This document shows, piece by piece, positions 1-8,529 of a stretch of DNA of 32,939 bases (within the stretch, counting starts at the first letter, position 1; each line of letters starts with the position of its first letter). The stretch spans positions 1 through 32,939 of the forward strand of contig JAEUKB010000061.1 of assembly GCA_016794365.1 (NCBI GenBank), written 5' to 3'. The notes below the pieces were generated by a model. It was not told the DNA's origin. It was given only the letters and a program-made list of their open reading frames with translations, and made no database searches. A program made the translations under genes and the position numbers. The stretch comes from Myxococcales bacterium. GTDB lineage: Bacteria; Myxococcota_A; Polyangia; Palsa-1104; JAEUJZ01.

Positions 1-1
1 C

Positions 2-319
2 GCACGTTGGATGCAGTCACAGCCCCCCGATGATCCGCCCGACCCACAGTCAGCATTAACCGGGGAGAGAAGACCCTACGGCGCGGCCTGCTACCGCTTG
101 AGCTGTCCGGCTGCGTGCCATGGCGGCAGGCGATACTACCCAGCCGGGCAGACGTGGCGGCTGTTTCCGTTTGTCCCGCCCTGCGTGCCTTGTGTGGGCG
201 TGTATCGGGTCACTTACTACGGCACCGATCTCGAGGTTCTTGGCGAAGACGAGATCGCGATCGGCTCATCACATGTCGATAAGCGTGTCAAGGGTGATAC
301 GCGCAAAAAGATTATCTAG
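2..319 (+). CDS. Possible C-terminal part of an unknown protein, open at the left edge
   Basis: The frame is open from the first bases of the window (no stop before the ATG at 11) and closes with TAG at 317-319, so this may be the 3' end of a gene starting outside the window. The translation has several Cys and Pro residues, a stretch VYRVTYYGTDLEVLGE that reads like a genuine beta-rich segment, and a basic end (KRVKGDTRKKII). Codons mostly end in G or C, as in real genes here. I do not recognise a family. It lies upstream of a foreign-looking junction near 542, so it may belong to a different block of DNA from the kinase that follows. It could also be a chance open frame. Confidence 0.3.
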   Translation, partial: ARWMQSQPPDDPPDPQSALTGERRPYGAACYRLSCPAACHGGRRYYPAGQTWRLFPFVPPCVPCVGVYRVTYYGTDLEVLGEDEIAIGSSHVDKRVKGDTRKKII

Positions 320-542
320 GGCTTACGGTGGGAGAGCGTCACCGACATTAGATCGGATGTGCGCCAAAGCGCGCAGAATCCCCCTGATCACCTTCCATTC
401 CCTGTCAAGTTTCATTGTGTAGCGACACATGCGGAATGTAACCAGTAACACCGATAAATTTTGGCCTCTGTCATCTTTTACCAGCCGTTTACCAGGCCGT
501 ATTTTACGATTTATCGACGGGAATGTAGGTTCGTGGTTGACA
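320..542. other. Gene-poor, AT-richer segment ending at a breakpoint inside a kinase gene
   Basis: About 220 bases with lower GC than the rest of the window. On the minus strand a frame from about 412 to 323 reads MKLDREWKVIRGILRAL and then stops; this faintly resembles the N-terminus of small DUF2513-like proteins but is too short to call. The kinase reading frame continues leftward through this segment to 429, but the residues (WPLSSFTSRLPGRILRFIDG) are not kinase-like. Recognisable kinase sequence begins abruptly at about 543. No inverted repeat, target-site duplication or transposase was seen. Confidence 0.4.
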
Positions 543-2057
543 GACGTGAAACCGGACAACATCATGGTTGCGCCGGACGGCGACGGACGACGAGCGGTCT
601 TGCTCGACTTCGGTCTGGCTCGTCCGATGGAAGACAATGACAAGCTGACGGCGGTGGGTGTGGCTGTTGGCTCACCGACGTACATGAGCCCGGAGCAGGT
701 CTTTGGTCCGACGGTGGATGCCGCGACTGATCGCTACGCGCTCGGTGTGATTTTGTACATTGCCGTCGCCAAGCGGCCTCCGTTTAAGCATGAAGATCGG
801 GTGCAGCTCGTGCTGATGCACAAGCGCAATCCGGTGCCGCCGCTCAATACGTTTGTGCCGAGCATTCCCGTCGGACATCCGCTCGATCAGTTCTTCCAAA
901 AAGCGATGGCCAAGCAGCCGGGCGAGCGCTTTGCATCGGCCAGAACCTATATCGAAGAGTTTGTGCGGGCGATGGATGCTCAGCCGCTGCCGATCTTCGG
1001 TGAGTCGGGACGGGCTTCGACGAGCGGACTTCGCCAAGCAGACGGTCAGCGTCCGGCGTCACCACCTCCGGCGGCGGCTCCGCCTGCACCACCGCCACCG
1101 CAAAAGCGACCGGGCGCGCCACCACCACCTGTTCCTGGGGCGATTCGCGCCACGCAGCCGCCTGCGCAGCTGGCCAAGATTGAGCCGATTCAGCCAGCTC
1201 CCCAAGCGCTGCGTACGACGATTCCAGCGATGGCTGCGATTGATCTGGGCAATCGCGGTGAGCAAGCGCAGCGAAACGAACCGGCCAACGCGCGCAGCAT
1301 CGAAGGGTGGGGTGCTCGCAAGGTGGCTCCGGTGGCAGCGGCACAGCCTGCGCAGTCCGCTGCGGCTCCGTCGTCGATGCAAGCGGAAGCGCCCAGCTCT
1401 GCGCAAGGTCATCGTCGCTTGATGGCTTTCGTTGGAAACTCGGGTGAAGCGCTGGATATTTTGTCAGCGCAGCAAGTCCTGCTTGGAAAGCATCGCGACT
1501 GCGACATCGTGTGCCGTGCGTTTCCGTCGCCGGACAATGACTCGATCACCCACGGCGTGAGCCGTCAGCATGCACGCCTTCTCGTCGTGAGCGGCAAGCT
1601 CTTGATCGAGGATCTGCGTAGCTTAAACGGAACCTTCGTCGATGATCGGCGCTTGGCACTGGGGACGCAAGTGTCGCTGTCCGACGGGCAGCTCATTCGG
1701 CTGGGCCCGGTTCTGACGCTGGAAGTTCGGCTGCTCAAAGGTGGCGGCGCGCTGCTGCGACGAGTCGATGAGTATCACGGCAACTTCCCAGCGACGCTGT
1801 TGACCTGGAAAGAGTTTGCGCTGGGCGATCCGGTGATTGGGCTCGTGCCGCCGAGTGCGGATTCCGCTGTGCGCTGGGGAACGATGCGCGTTCACGGCGA
1901 CGGTCAGGATCTGTGGTGGTACGGTCCGCAGGCCGTGCTGTGGCAGCGCAGCGGTCGTAGCGTCAGTGGTGCGCAAGCGATCCTGCCAGGAGATCGACTG
2001 ACGCTGGGCGCGACGACCATCGAGTGGGATGAAGGCCAAAAGCCTGGCCTGACCTGA
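429..2057 (+). CDS. N-terminally truncated Ser/Thr protein kinase with C-terminal FHA domain
   Basis: Encodes the C-lobe of a Hanks-type Ser/Thr kinase, a long Pro/Ala linker and an FHA phosphothreonine-binding domain. Visible motifs: catalytic loop DVKPDN at residues 39-44, DFG at 60-62 followed by LAR, and the SPEQ form of the APE motif. A Pro-rich linker spans about 195-330. The FHA domain spans about 335-425, with GKHRDCD, SRQHAR and NGTFV. The Gly-rich loop, the ATP-binding Lys and the helix-C Glu are missing, as are the His and Arg that normally precede the catalytic Asp (LTD here instead of HRD). Residues 1-38 look unrelated to kinases, and the sequence joins kinase DNA at about 543. 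The start at 429 is only the first in-frame ATG and has no good RBS. The product cannot be an active kinase as read, so it is probably a decayed gene or the result of a rearrangement or assembly join; an FHA-only function is possible. Its stop directly abuts the stop of the convergent DUF1552 gene. Confidence 0.72.
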   Translation: MRNVTSNTDKFWPLSSFTSRLPGRILRFIDGNVGSWLTDVKPDNIMVAPDGDGRRAVLLDFGLARPMEDNDKLTAVGVAVGSPTYMSPEQVFGPTVDAATDRYALGVILYIAVAKRPPFKHEDRVQLVLMHKRNPVPPLNTFVPSIPVGHPLDQFFQKAMAKQPGERFASARTYIEEFVRAMDAQPLPIFGESGRASTSGLRQADGQRPASPPPAAAPPAPPPPQKRPGAPPPPVPGAIRATQPPAQLAKIEPIQPAPQALRTTIPAMAAIDLGNRGEQAQRNEPANARSIEGWGARKVAPVAAAQPAQSAAAPSSMQAEAPSSAQGHRRLMAFVGNSGEALDILSAQQVLLGKHRDCDIVCRAFPSPDNDSITHGVSRQHARLLVVSGKLLIEDLRSLNGTFVDDRRLALGTQVSLSDGQLIRLGPVLTLEVRLLKGGGALLRRVDEYHGNFPATLLTWKEFALGDPVIGLVPPSADSAVRWGTMRVHGDGQDLWWYGPQAVLWQRSGRSVSGAQAILPGDRLTLGATTIEWDEGQKPGLT

Positions 2058-3368
2058 TCACGCCAGCCCAAGCATCGGTCCGGTGCCATCGTCGCCAAAC
2101 TTTCCGATCGAGACGCCCACGGCGTTCAAGATGCTGGTGTACAGGTTGGCGATGGGCTCGCTGCGACGGATGTGTCGTCCTGGCTTGACCGCGCCCGACA
2201 GCCGACCTGCGAGCAAGATCGGCAGGTTGCTGTGATCGTGTGAGTTTCCGTCGGCCACCTCGCTACCAAACAGCACCAGGGAGTGATCGAGCAGCGACGA
2301 TCCATCGGACTCCTTGACCTTCTGAAGCTGCTGGATCAGGTACGCACACTGCGTCACTTCCCAGGTATCGATGCGCTGAAGCTGCGCTTGGATTTCGGGC
2401 AGGTTGCGATGGTGTGACAGCTCGTGATGCGCGCCTTTGACATCGGGCAAAAAGTCGTAGGGCCTGCCCGATCCACCGTTGCCGAGCATAAACGTCATCA
2501 CGCGCGTCAAGTCGCAGCGCAGCGCCAGCACCATCAGGTCGCTCATCATCTTGAGCTGCTCGCCCAAGCGGACATCATCCGTCGGTGGCATCGGTGCATC
2601 GCAGCCACTCGGCATCGTCGCCAGCCGCTGCTCGACATCGCGAACGGAGTGCAGATACTCGTCGAGCTTTTCGCGATCGCTTCGTCCCAGCCGTCCCCGC
2701 AGCGACTGTGCATCGCGCAGCACAAAATCGAGCACGCTGCGGCGGTGTCGCTCTCTCTTTTCCTGAAAATCTTTGCCCTTGGTTCCGTCGGAAAACAGCA
2801 GATCGAACAGCAGCTGTGGCCCAGCAATCTTGGCGAGCGGCGTCTTCGGTCCAATCCACGAGATGTTCTGGCTGTAGGCACACGAATAACCAGAGTCGCA
2901 GCCACCAACGGAAGCGCCTCCTTCCATCCCGAGCGGCAGCGACGCAAAGCGTGTTCCTTGACCCAGCTTGCTCGCGGCGACCTGATCCACCGACACGCCG
3001 AGCTTTAGCTCGGTCTCGCTCTTGAACGCATGTGTACAGGTCAAAAACGCACTGGTTCCACCGGCATGATCGCCTGCTCCGTCGGGACGTCCCGGCAGAT
3101 TGCTCAGCCCAGAGATCACGAGCAGCTCGCTTTTGAGCTGTTCGAGCGACTTCAGCGTCGGAGGCATCACGTAGTCGCTGCCTTCGCTCGCAGGCGTCCA
3201 CGCGGGCATGTGAATCCCGTTTGGCACAAAGTAAAACAGCAGTCGCTGCGGCGCTTTGGGAACGGCTCGCGCGGACTTGGGCAGCAGGCTTTCAAACAGC
3301 GGCAGCGCCACCATGGCACCGCTTGCCCGCAAAAACTGTCGTCGAGAAGCTGGCAACAGGAGGCTCAT
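2058..3368 (-). CDS. DUF1552 family Tat-exported protein
   Basis: A 436-residue protein of the DUF1552 family, common in Myxococcota and Planctomycetota and of unknown biochemical activity. The N-terminus carries a twin-arginine signal (SRRQFLRAS, then a hydrophobic stretch ending around KSARA), so it is expected to be exported folded. The body shows the family pattern: LLFYFVPNGIHMPAW near the start, GGTSAFLTC in the middle, and VLFGSEVADGNSHDHSNLPILLAG near the C-terminus. The ATG overlaps the stop of the upstream DUF1592 gene in an ATGA arrangement, so the two are translationally coupled. The family neighbours DUF1592-type proteins in many genomes, and the pair probably acts together in the cell envelope. 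Confidence 0.92.
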   Translation of the reverse strand: MSLLLPASRRQFLRASGAMVALPLFESLLPKSARAVPKAPQRLLFYFVPNGIHMPAWTPASEGSDYVMPPTLKSLEQLKSELLVISGLSNLPGRPDGAGDHAGGTSAFLTCTHAFKSETELKLGVSVDQVAASKLGQGTRFASLPLGMEGGASVGGCDSGYSCAYSQNISWIGPKTPLAKIAGPQLLFDLLFSDGTKGKDFQEKRERHRRSVLDFVLRDAQSLRGRLGRSDREKLDEYLHSVRDVEQRLATMPSGCDAPMPPTDDVRLGEQLKMMSDLMVLALRCDLTRVMTFMLGNGGSGRPYDFLPDVKGAHHELSHHRNLPEIQAQLQRIDTWEVTQCAYLIQQLQKVKESDGSSLLDHSLVLFGSEVADGNSHDHSNLPILLAGRLSGAVKPGRHIRRSEPIANLYTSILNAVGVSIGKFGDDGTGPMLGLA

Positions 3369-5419
3369 GGCGTGGCTCCTTCTTCGGGCTCACCGCGACG
3401 GGAACCGAAGGCATCAGACAAAATCAGCGAGAGCACGAGCTGGCGCAGCGCACCGTTCGTTTCAGACAGCGACGAAGTCAGTGCTTCGACGCGTCCTTCG
3501 TCGGTGTCCGTCGGTGCGCGACCAATGGCATAGGTAAACAGCTTGCGTACAGCACAGCGCACAAGTCGAGGATCTTGCGCAATCAGCGACGACAGCTCCT
3601 CGGCACCAGAGAACGTCTTGCCGTTTTGTAGCTCTCCCGACGCATCGATCGGCAGACCTTCATCCATGGTGCGGAACTGTCCAACGGCATCGAACGACTC
3701 CAGCCCGAAGCCGAGCGGATCCATCAGCTTGTGACAGCCCGCGCACTCAGGCTTGCGACGGTGTTCTTCAAGCTTCTGACGAAGGCTGCCGCTGCTCATC
3801 GTGGTGCTTAGCTCGGTGGTGACGCCCGGTGGTGGCGGTGGCGGCGGTGAGCAAAGCAGCTGTTCCAAGATCCACTTGCCGCGCTTGACCGGCGAGGTTC
3901 GTCCCGGATACGAGGTCATCGTCAGCACACTGCCTTGGGTCAAAAGTCCCCGTCGCGGTGTACCCTGAAGCTGCGTCGCTTCCCACTTCACCTCCGGCGG
4001 CGGTCCCGGGATGCCGTAGTAGCGCGCCAAGTCCGTCGTCAGATACGTCAGCGGTGCGGTGAGAAGCTCGTGCAGGCCCAGCTCGCGACTCCCGAGGAGC
4101 GGCAAAAACTCACGCACAAACAGCTTCGTTTCTTGCTTCATCTCTGCGCGCAGCTCGTCGGTATACTGCGGAAAGCGCTTCCGATCCGGTGCCGCCGAGT
4201 CCAGCCCGTCGAGAGATAGCCACTGACTGGCGAAGCGTGACAGCAGCGTCTCTGCCTTCGGATCGTCGAGCATCCGTCGGACTTGATCGATTACTACATT
4301 GGCGTCGCTGCTCAGACGAGACTGCTCAGCCAGGCGCAGCAGCTCATCGTCGGGCATGCTGCTCCACAAAAAGTACGAAAGCCGCGTCGCCAGCTCAAAG
4401 TCGCTCAGCTTGTGCGGATGGATCGACGACGGATTTTCATCCAGCTCGACGCGATACAGAAAGCGCGGCGACAGCAGCACCGCGAGCAGCGCCGGACGCA
4501 GACCCGACACAAAGTCATCGCCTTGCTGCCAGGCTGTCTCGCTGAGCTGTCGAAGCGCACGAACCTCCTCGGCGGAGACGCTGCGACGGAACGCCCGACG
4601 CGACAGACGAGCCAAGATCTGATCCGCGCAGCGCTGCCACTGTGACGGATCCGTTGTGCTCGGCGTACAGGTGATGACGCGACGACGGATGCTATTTTCC
4701 GGGCTCGCGCTCGTCGGTCCCGTCAGTCGAAACCAAAACACACCGAGGTTGCGATCCTGGACCTTTTGCGGATCTGCGTCGGGAACATACAGATCGTTGC
4801 CGAACCCGAAGCTGATCATGTGCGTTCCGGCGGTCAGGTTCAGCTCAAACAAAACCGTCTGCGGACTGGCTTCTAGCGCCGTGATCGCGACCGTTTGAAC
4901 CGTGGTTCCATCGACGGCAACGATCATCTGCGCGGGATCGGGCGGAACCTGTTCTCCAAACGCGCTCGCGGCGATCTGATAGCTGCCACTTTGCGGCACT
5001 TCCACCCGCAGCGGCATCGTCGCATTCGATGCAAAGAAGATGTGATTTCGTCGTCGGTAGCGCGCTTCGACATCGCTGACTTGTAGCGCCATGTTCAGCG
5101 GATAGCCGTCGGGACGAAGCACTTCATCGACCAGCGACTCGGCTGCGCGCAGATAGCGCTCGACGTGCGGCGCCGACACGCTGAGCACCTGCGCGACGTT
5201 GTCAAAGCCATAGCCGATGTCATCCGACGGAAACTGATCGGCTGGACGCTGACTGGTCCCGAGCAGATCGCGCACGGTGTTGTTGTACTCGTCGCGATTC
5301 AGTCGATGCAGCGTCACCCGACCCGGATCGGGCAGCTCTTCTTTGGGCGAGCACGCCGACACCAGACAGATTCCCGTCAGCGAAAGGAGCCAAGCGCGCA
5401 AGCGACTCCGCGTGGTCAT
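3365..5419 (-). CDS. DUF1592/DUF1587/DUF1588/DUF1585-type lipoprotein with CxxCH motif
   Basis: About 684 residues. The start at 5419 is preferred over a longer frame because GGAGGT sits 7 bases upstream and the first residues then form a lipoprotein signal ending LVSAC, with the lipidated Cys near residue 23. The order is typical of planctomycete/myxobacterial proteins of this type: DUF1587 (LHRLNRDEYNNTVRDLLG), a carbohydrate-binding-like beta domain in the 100-250 region, DUF1595 and DUF1592 (RFLYRVELDE, LATRLSYFLWSSMPDDELL), DUF1588 (GLLTQGSVLTMTSYPGRTSPVKRG, then CAGCHKLMDPLGFGLE) and DUF1585 at the C-terminus. The CAGCH sequence near residue 560 could bind c-type haem. Such proteins are thought to be envelope proteins linked to oxidation or polysaccharide handling, but no activity is established. 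It is operonic with the DUF1552 gene. Confidence 0.92.
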   Translation of the reverse strand: MTTRSRLRAWLLSLTGICLVSACSPKEELPDPGRVTLHRLNRDEYNNTVRDLLGTSQRPADQFPSDDIGYGFDNVAQVLSVSAPHVERYLRAAESLVDEVLRPDGYPLNMALQVSDVEARYRRRNHIFFASNATMPLRVEVPQSGSYQIAASAFGEQVPPDPAQMIVAVDGTTVQTVAITALEASPQTVLFELNLTAGTHMISFGFGNDLYVPDADPQKVQDRNLGVFWFRLTGPTSASPENSIRRRVITCTPSTTDPSQWQRCADQILARLSRRAFRRSVSAEEVRALRQLSETAWQQGDDFVSGLRPALLAVLLSPRFLYRVELDENPSSIHPHKLSDFELATRLSYFLWSSMPDDELLRLAEQSRLSSDANVVIDQVRRMLDDPKAETLLSRFASQWLSLDGLDSAAPDRKRFPQYTDELRAEMKQETKLFVREFLPLLGSRELGLHELLTAPLTYLTTDLARYYGIPGPPPEVKWEATQLQGTPRRGLLTQGSVLTMTSYPGRTSPVKRGKWILEQLLCSPPPPPPPGVTTELSTTMSSGSLRQKLEEHRRKPECAGCHKLMDPLGFGLESFDAVGQFRTMDEGLPIDASGELQNGKTFSGAEELSSLIAQDPRLVRCAVRKLFTYAIGRAPTDTDEGRVEALTSSLSETNGALRQLVLSLILSDAFGSRRGEPEEGATP

Positions 5420-5426
5420 CGTCCCT

Positions 5427-5432
5427 ACCTCC
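5427..5432 (-). promoter_or_regulatory. Ribosome binding site for the DUF1592 lipoprotein
   Basis: GGAGGT on the minus strand, 7 bases before the ATG at 5419. It decides the start: the longer in-frame start at 5470 would place this site inside the gene and bury the lipoprotein signal. Confidence 0.8.
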
Positions 5433-5536
5433 AAGTGGCGGATGTAGCGCGACCGATGCGCTGCCGACAAGCCCTGGATGTGCGTCGCGTGCCGCGAGCC
5501 TGTACGCAGCCGTTCAAGAATCGACGGAAGTTCGAT

Positions 5537-7669
5537 TTACAGCGACGGAGAAGGCCGCGCTGGCAGCGCAAGCTGGGCGGTGGGCGCGCTCACTTGACTT
5601 TGCTCTCGACGGAACACCGCGTTGTACTGACGCAGCGACTGCTGCTGATGCTTGCGATACGACAGCAGCGCTTCGTACTGCGCCCGATGCGGACCACAGC
5701 CGAGCCGCTTGCGCTCACCCGGATCGCTCTGTAGGTCATAGGTCCAGCACGTTCCGTCGCGCAGCGAGACCTGGAGCTTGATCAAGTCTGCGCTCACCGA
5801 CGACGAAGTATCTTCATTTCCGTACAGAAAGATGTATCTGCGACGGAAGCGATCTTGAAACAGCGACTCACCTTGTAGCTGCTGTGGATCGTACTTTTGT
5901 CCCAGCGCGTCGAGCAGCGTCGGCAAAAAATCAACGTGACTGGTTGGCTCTGTCACCACGCGCGGCGCAAACAGCTTCGGATGCAGCAGCAGCGCTGGTG
6001 TGCGGTAGTTTTCGTTAAAGCTCTGCCTCGAGTGCGTGTAGTTGTGCGGATGCTGTCCGAACGCTTCCCCGTGATCGCCCGCGATCACAAACACCGTCCT
6101 CTCGAGCAGTCCCAGCGCGTCTGCTTTTTTGTAGATCCGCTCAAGCTGTCCGTCGAGAAAGTGCAGGTTGTTGTAGTACAGATGAATTGGCCTCGTCGGC
6201 TCGACGATGTGCGATTCCTTTCCATAGTCGGGATACGGCCAGTGCGCGAGGAAGCTGTAATAGACCGCGACAAACGGTTCTTTGCGCTGCGCAGCGACGG
6301 AAAGCTTTTGTAAAAATACCGACACCGTCTCGGCTTCGTCGCGCGCGTGGGCTCGTCCACCGGGCGCATTTTTGCGAATCGGAAGGTTGTGATACCCGAC
6401 GAGATCCGAAAATCCGCCGTGCATCATGTACGCGTGCGGGAAATACCAATCGAGCGACGCTGGTGTGACCAAAAAGCGCTGATATTGCGTCGGAAGATAG
6501 GTCAACAGCGACGGCAAATAGATGTCTTTGCGCACATCCCAAATCCCCACTTCCGGCATCACGTACAGGCCCGACATCAGCGAAAAAATTCCGCGCGGAC
6601 TCGAGTTTCCCGCCGAGAAGTGATTTTGCAGCCACAGTCCTTTGTCACACAGCGAGCGCAGAAACGGCATCGCCAGCTTCCCGTTTGGCATCGGCGACAG
6701 CGCATAGTCCGCGCCCGTGCTTTCCAGCAAGAGCACAATCACATTCAGTGGCTCACTCGGAGGACTCGGCTTTGCGTGCTGAATCGGTCGCTCCGCGTCG
6801 GAATACACAAACTGCGGAGTCAACAGCGCCATCGTCGGTCGTCCCACACTCGCGGGCAGCGTCAGGCTGGCACTTGTGTCTTCTTCGCCCGGCTGGGACT
6901 CGGCGGGCTGGTCCAGCGCTGATTCATCGCTCGGTCCGTCGAGTGCTCTGTCCCGTGTGGCCGCTGCTGCCGTCGATACACCGACGGTTGGAAGCTTCGT
7001 TGGTGCGCGCTGGCTGTGCCACAGCTCCGTCGCGACAAAGCCCAGCGGATGATGCAAGAGCGCTTCTTGCAGCGGAGCCGCCGGAACCCGCAGCGCCCAC
7101 GTCAGCAGTCCCACCGTCACAATCCCAAGCCCAGCAGCGACGACGAGCTGTGTGAACCGATGCAGCCTCTGCGTCAGATACAAAAGCCAAAACCCGCCGA
7201 GCGGCACCAGCAGATACGGCAGCTCACTGCGCGGCAGCAGCGCCCAGGACTCGCGAATCGCCGTCGGATCGAGCGATTCCTTCAGCAGCGTCAGCGTCAG
7301 CCCCGAGTGCATCGCCAACAGTGTTCCGTGCTGCGCCTGAAGCAGCATTCCGCTCAGCAGAAGCAGCGCGCTGAGCGCACCCAACGCGAGCCGTCGCAGC
7401 CATGACCCGCGACCCAGCCGCCCAAGCCCGAGCGCGAACAGCCACACCAGCGCCGCCACGCACAGCGACAGCAGCGCATCACTGCCGAGCTGCCGCAGCA
7501 AGTCCGCTTTCGCCACCGGCTCGTCGGCCCACTGCATCGGATCCTGAATCGCCGCTGACAGCCGCAGCCGATATCCACACGAGCCCGCCAGCAGTGCGCC
7601 GAGCATCGCCAGCGCCACGGAAAGCCCTGGCACAAGCTGCTGCTCGCTACGCTGCGCGACCGACCGCAT
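5537..7669 (-). CDS. LtaS-like membrane-anchored sulfatase / phosphoglycerol transferase family protein
   Basis: About 710 residues when read from the ATG at 7669. A longer frame to 7786 would overlap the next gene, so the shorter start is chosen; its RBS is weak. The N-terminal ~210 residues hold about five hydrophobic segments, followed by a low-complexity Ser/Glu/Pro linker and an extracytoplasmic sulfatase-fold domain. Visible catalytic features: NVIVLLLESTGADY (first metal site), FSAGNSSPRGIFSLMSGLY (nucleophile region, with Ser where LtaS has Thr), VFVIAGDHGEAFGQH (Asp-His metal site) and HVDFLPTLLDALG. The family includes lipoteichoic acid synthases, phosphoglycerol transferases that act on periplasmic glucans, and true sulfatases. 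Myxobacteria are Gram-negative, so lipoteichoic acid synthesis is unlikely. Transfer or hydrolysis of a phospho- or sulfo-group on an envelope glycan or lipid is the reasonable inference. Confidence 0.85.
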   Translation of the reverse strand: MRSVAQRSEQQLVPGLSVALAMLGALLAGSCGYRLRLSAAIQDPMQWADEPVAKADLLRQLGSDALLSLCVAALVWLFALGLGRLGRGSWLRRLALGALSALLLLSGMLLQAQHGTLLAMHSGLTLTLLKESLDPTAIRESWALLPRSELPYLLVPLGGFWLLYLTQRLHRFTQLVVAAGLGIVTVGLLTWALRVPAAPLQEALLHHPLGFVATELWHSQRAPTKLPTVGVSTAAAATRDRALDGPSDESALDQPAESQPGEEDTSASLTLPASVGRPTMALLTPQFVYSDAERPIQHAKPSPPSEPLNVIVLLLESTGADYALSPMPNGKLAMPFLRSLCDKGLWLQNHFSAGNSSPRGIFSLMSGLYVMPEVGIWDVRKDIYLPSLLTYLPTQYQRFLVTPASLDWYFPHAYMMHGGFSDLVGYHNLPIRKNAPGGRAHARDEAETVSVFLQKLSVAAQRKEPFVAVYYSFLAHWPYPDYGKESHIVEPTRPIHLYYNNLHFLDGQLERIYKKADALGLLERTVFVIAGDHGEAFGQHPHNYTHSRQSFNENYRTPALLLHPKLFAPRVVTEPTSHVDFLPTLLDALGQKYDPQQLQGESLFQDRFRRRYIFLYGNEDTSSSVSADLIKLQVSLRDGTCWTYDLQSDPGERKRLGCGPHRAQYEALLSYRKHQQQSLRQYNAVFRREQSQVSAPTAQLALPARPSPSL

Positions 7670-7706
7670 CGTCTCTTTATTTTCGCCCAAAACAGCGGGC
7701 TTTTTG

Positions 7707-8360
7707 CTAGCGACGCTCGCGACGACGGCGAGACGTACGGACGGCCACATCTGCCGCGACCGCTTCCTCGCTTCTTGCGGATTCATCGCCTTCTGCGGAC
7801 GCTTCGGTCAGCTCGTCTGTTCCGGCATCTGCTGAGTCATGTGGCGCGGGCAGCTCTCCACTGCGCTCGACGAGCGGAACGTCATCGGACAGAAGCGAAG
7901 CCGCAGCGACCGGCTCTGCGTGTGGAACTGACTCGACGGAAGCCACGTCATCGACCGATGCTGATGTGACGGAAGCCACTTCAGCCACGTCTTCCACCGA
8001 CGCTGCTATCGCTACCGACGCGACGGGCTCGGCACTTGGAACCGCTTCGCTGCTGGCTTGCGTCTCCAGCGCGATGGGCTCAGACGGACTTGCGGGCACA
8101 AGACGCGCGATCACCGCTTGCAGGGCTGGGCTTGGCGTCGCGATGTGCTGCTCCACGAGCTGGCGAAACTCTACAAACAGGCGGCTGCGCTGGTCGCGAT
8201 CGCTGGCTGCGGCATACAGCGCCTCGGCGGCTTCTTGCGCGGCCTGTTGCTCGGCTTCTTGTGCGGTGGTCAGCGCTCCGGTTCGTTCTAGCTGCCACAG
8301 ATAAGCCCGGACAAAGCCCAGCAGCGCCGGTCGCGCAAGCGAAAGATGAGCGTACACCAT
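7707..8360 (-). CDS. Unknown protein with a low-complexity acidic tail
   Basis: About 217 residues from the ATG at 8360, chosen because GGGGGAG lies 7 bases upstream. Residues 1-100 are predicted mostly helical, with an Ala/Glu/Gln-rich stretch (TTAQEAEQQAAQEAAEAL) and a conserved-looking segment SRLFVEFRQLVEQHI. The remaining half is low complexity: repeated Ser-Val-Asp-Asp-Val-Ala and Glu-Pro-Val-Ala phrases and an acidic run, then a strongly basic end (RTSRRRRERR). No signal peptide, membrane segment or known domain is seen. It ends 37 bases before the sulfatase start and may share its transcript. Confidence 0.6.
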   Translation of the reverse strand: MVYAHLSLARPALLGFVRAYLWQLERTGALTTAQEAEQQAAQEAAEALYAAASDRDQRSRLFVEFRQLVEQHIATPSPALQAVIARLVPASPSEPIALETQASSEAVPSAEPVASVAIAASVEDVAEVASVTSASVDDVASVESVPHAEPVAAASLLSDDVPLVERSGELPAPHDSADAGTDELTEASAEGDESARSEEAVAADVAVRTSRRRRERR

Positions 8361-8442
8361 GACGAGTCTCCCCCATGCTGGGCCGAAGCTTGCGTGGCCC
8401 AAAGTATGTAATTTATCTCACGAAATTGACCGATTGAGCCAA

Positions 8443-8529
8443 GAAAATGAGCAAGAAATGGGCAGGAAACGCGCCGGAAATGATCAGGAAACGGGCAGGA
8501 AGGCGCAGCAGCGGGCTGGAAACGGGCTG
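8443..8529. repeat. Degenerate 11-bp tandem array, GAAACGGGCAG-like units
   Basis: Successive units start at 8455, 8466, 8477 and 8488 (GAAATGGGCAG, GAAACGCGCCG, GAAATGATCAG, GAAACGGGCAG), with a 12-base outlier before them (8443-8454) and another GAAACGGGCTG at 8519-8529 after an irregular 20-base piece. The period is 11 bases. The array lies 83 bases or more upstream of the minus-strand gene that starts at 8360. Confidence 0.7.

Noticed and set aside
323..685. Minus-strand frame of 120 residues with an end resembling DUF2513 proteins (MKLDREWKVIRGIL)
   Set aside because: Most of it is a shadow of the kinase gene, and the suggestive part is followed by a stop within 30 residues, too short to support a gene.
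853..1422. Arg/Ser-rich frames overlapping the kinase-FHA gene on both strands
   Set aside because: Typical out-of-frame readings of Pro/Ala-rich high-GC coding DNA; no RBS or domain.
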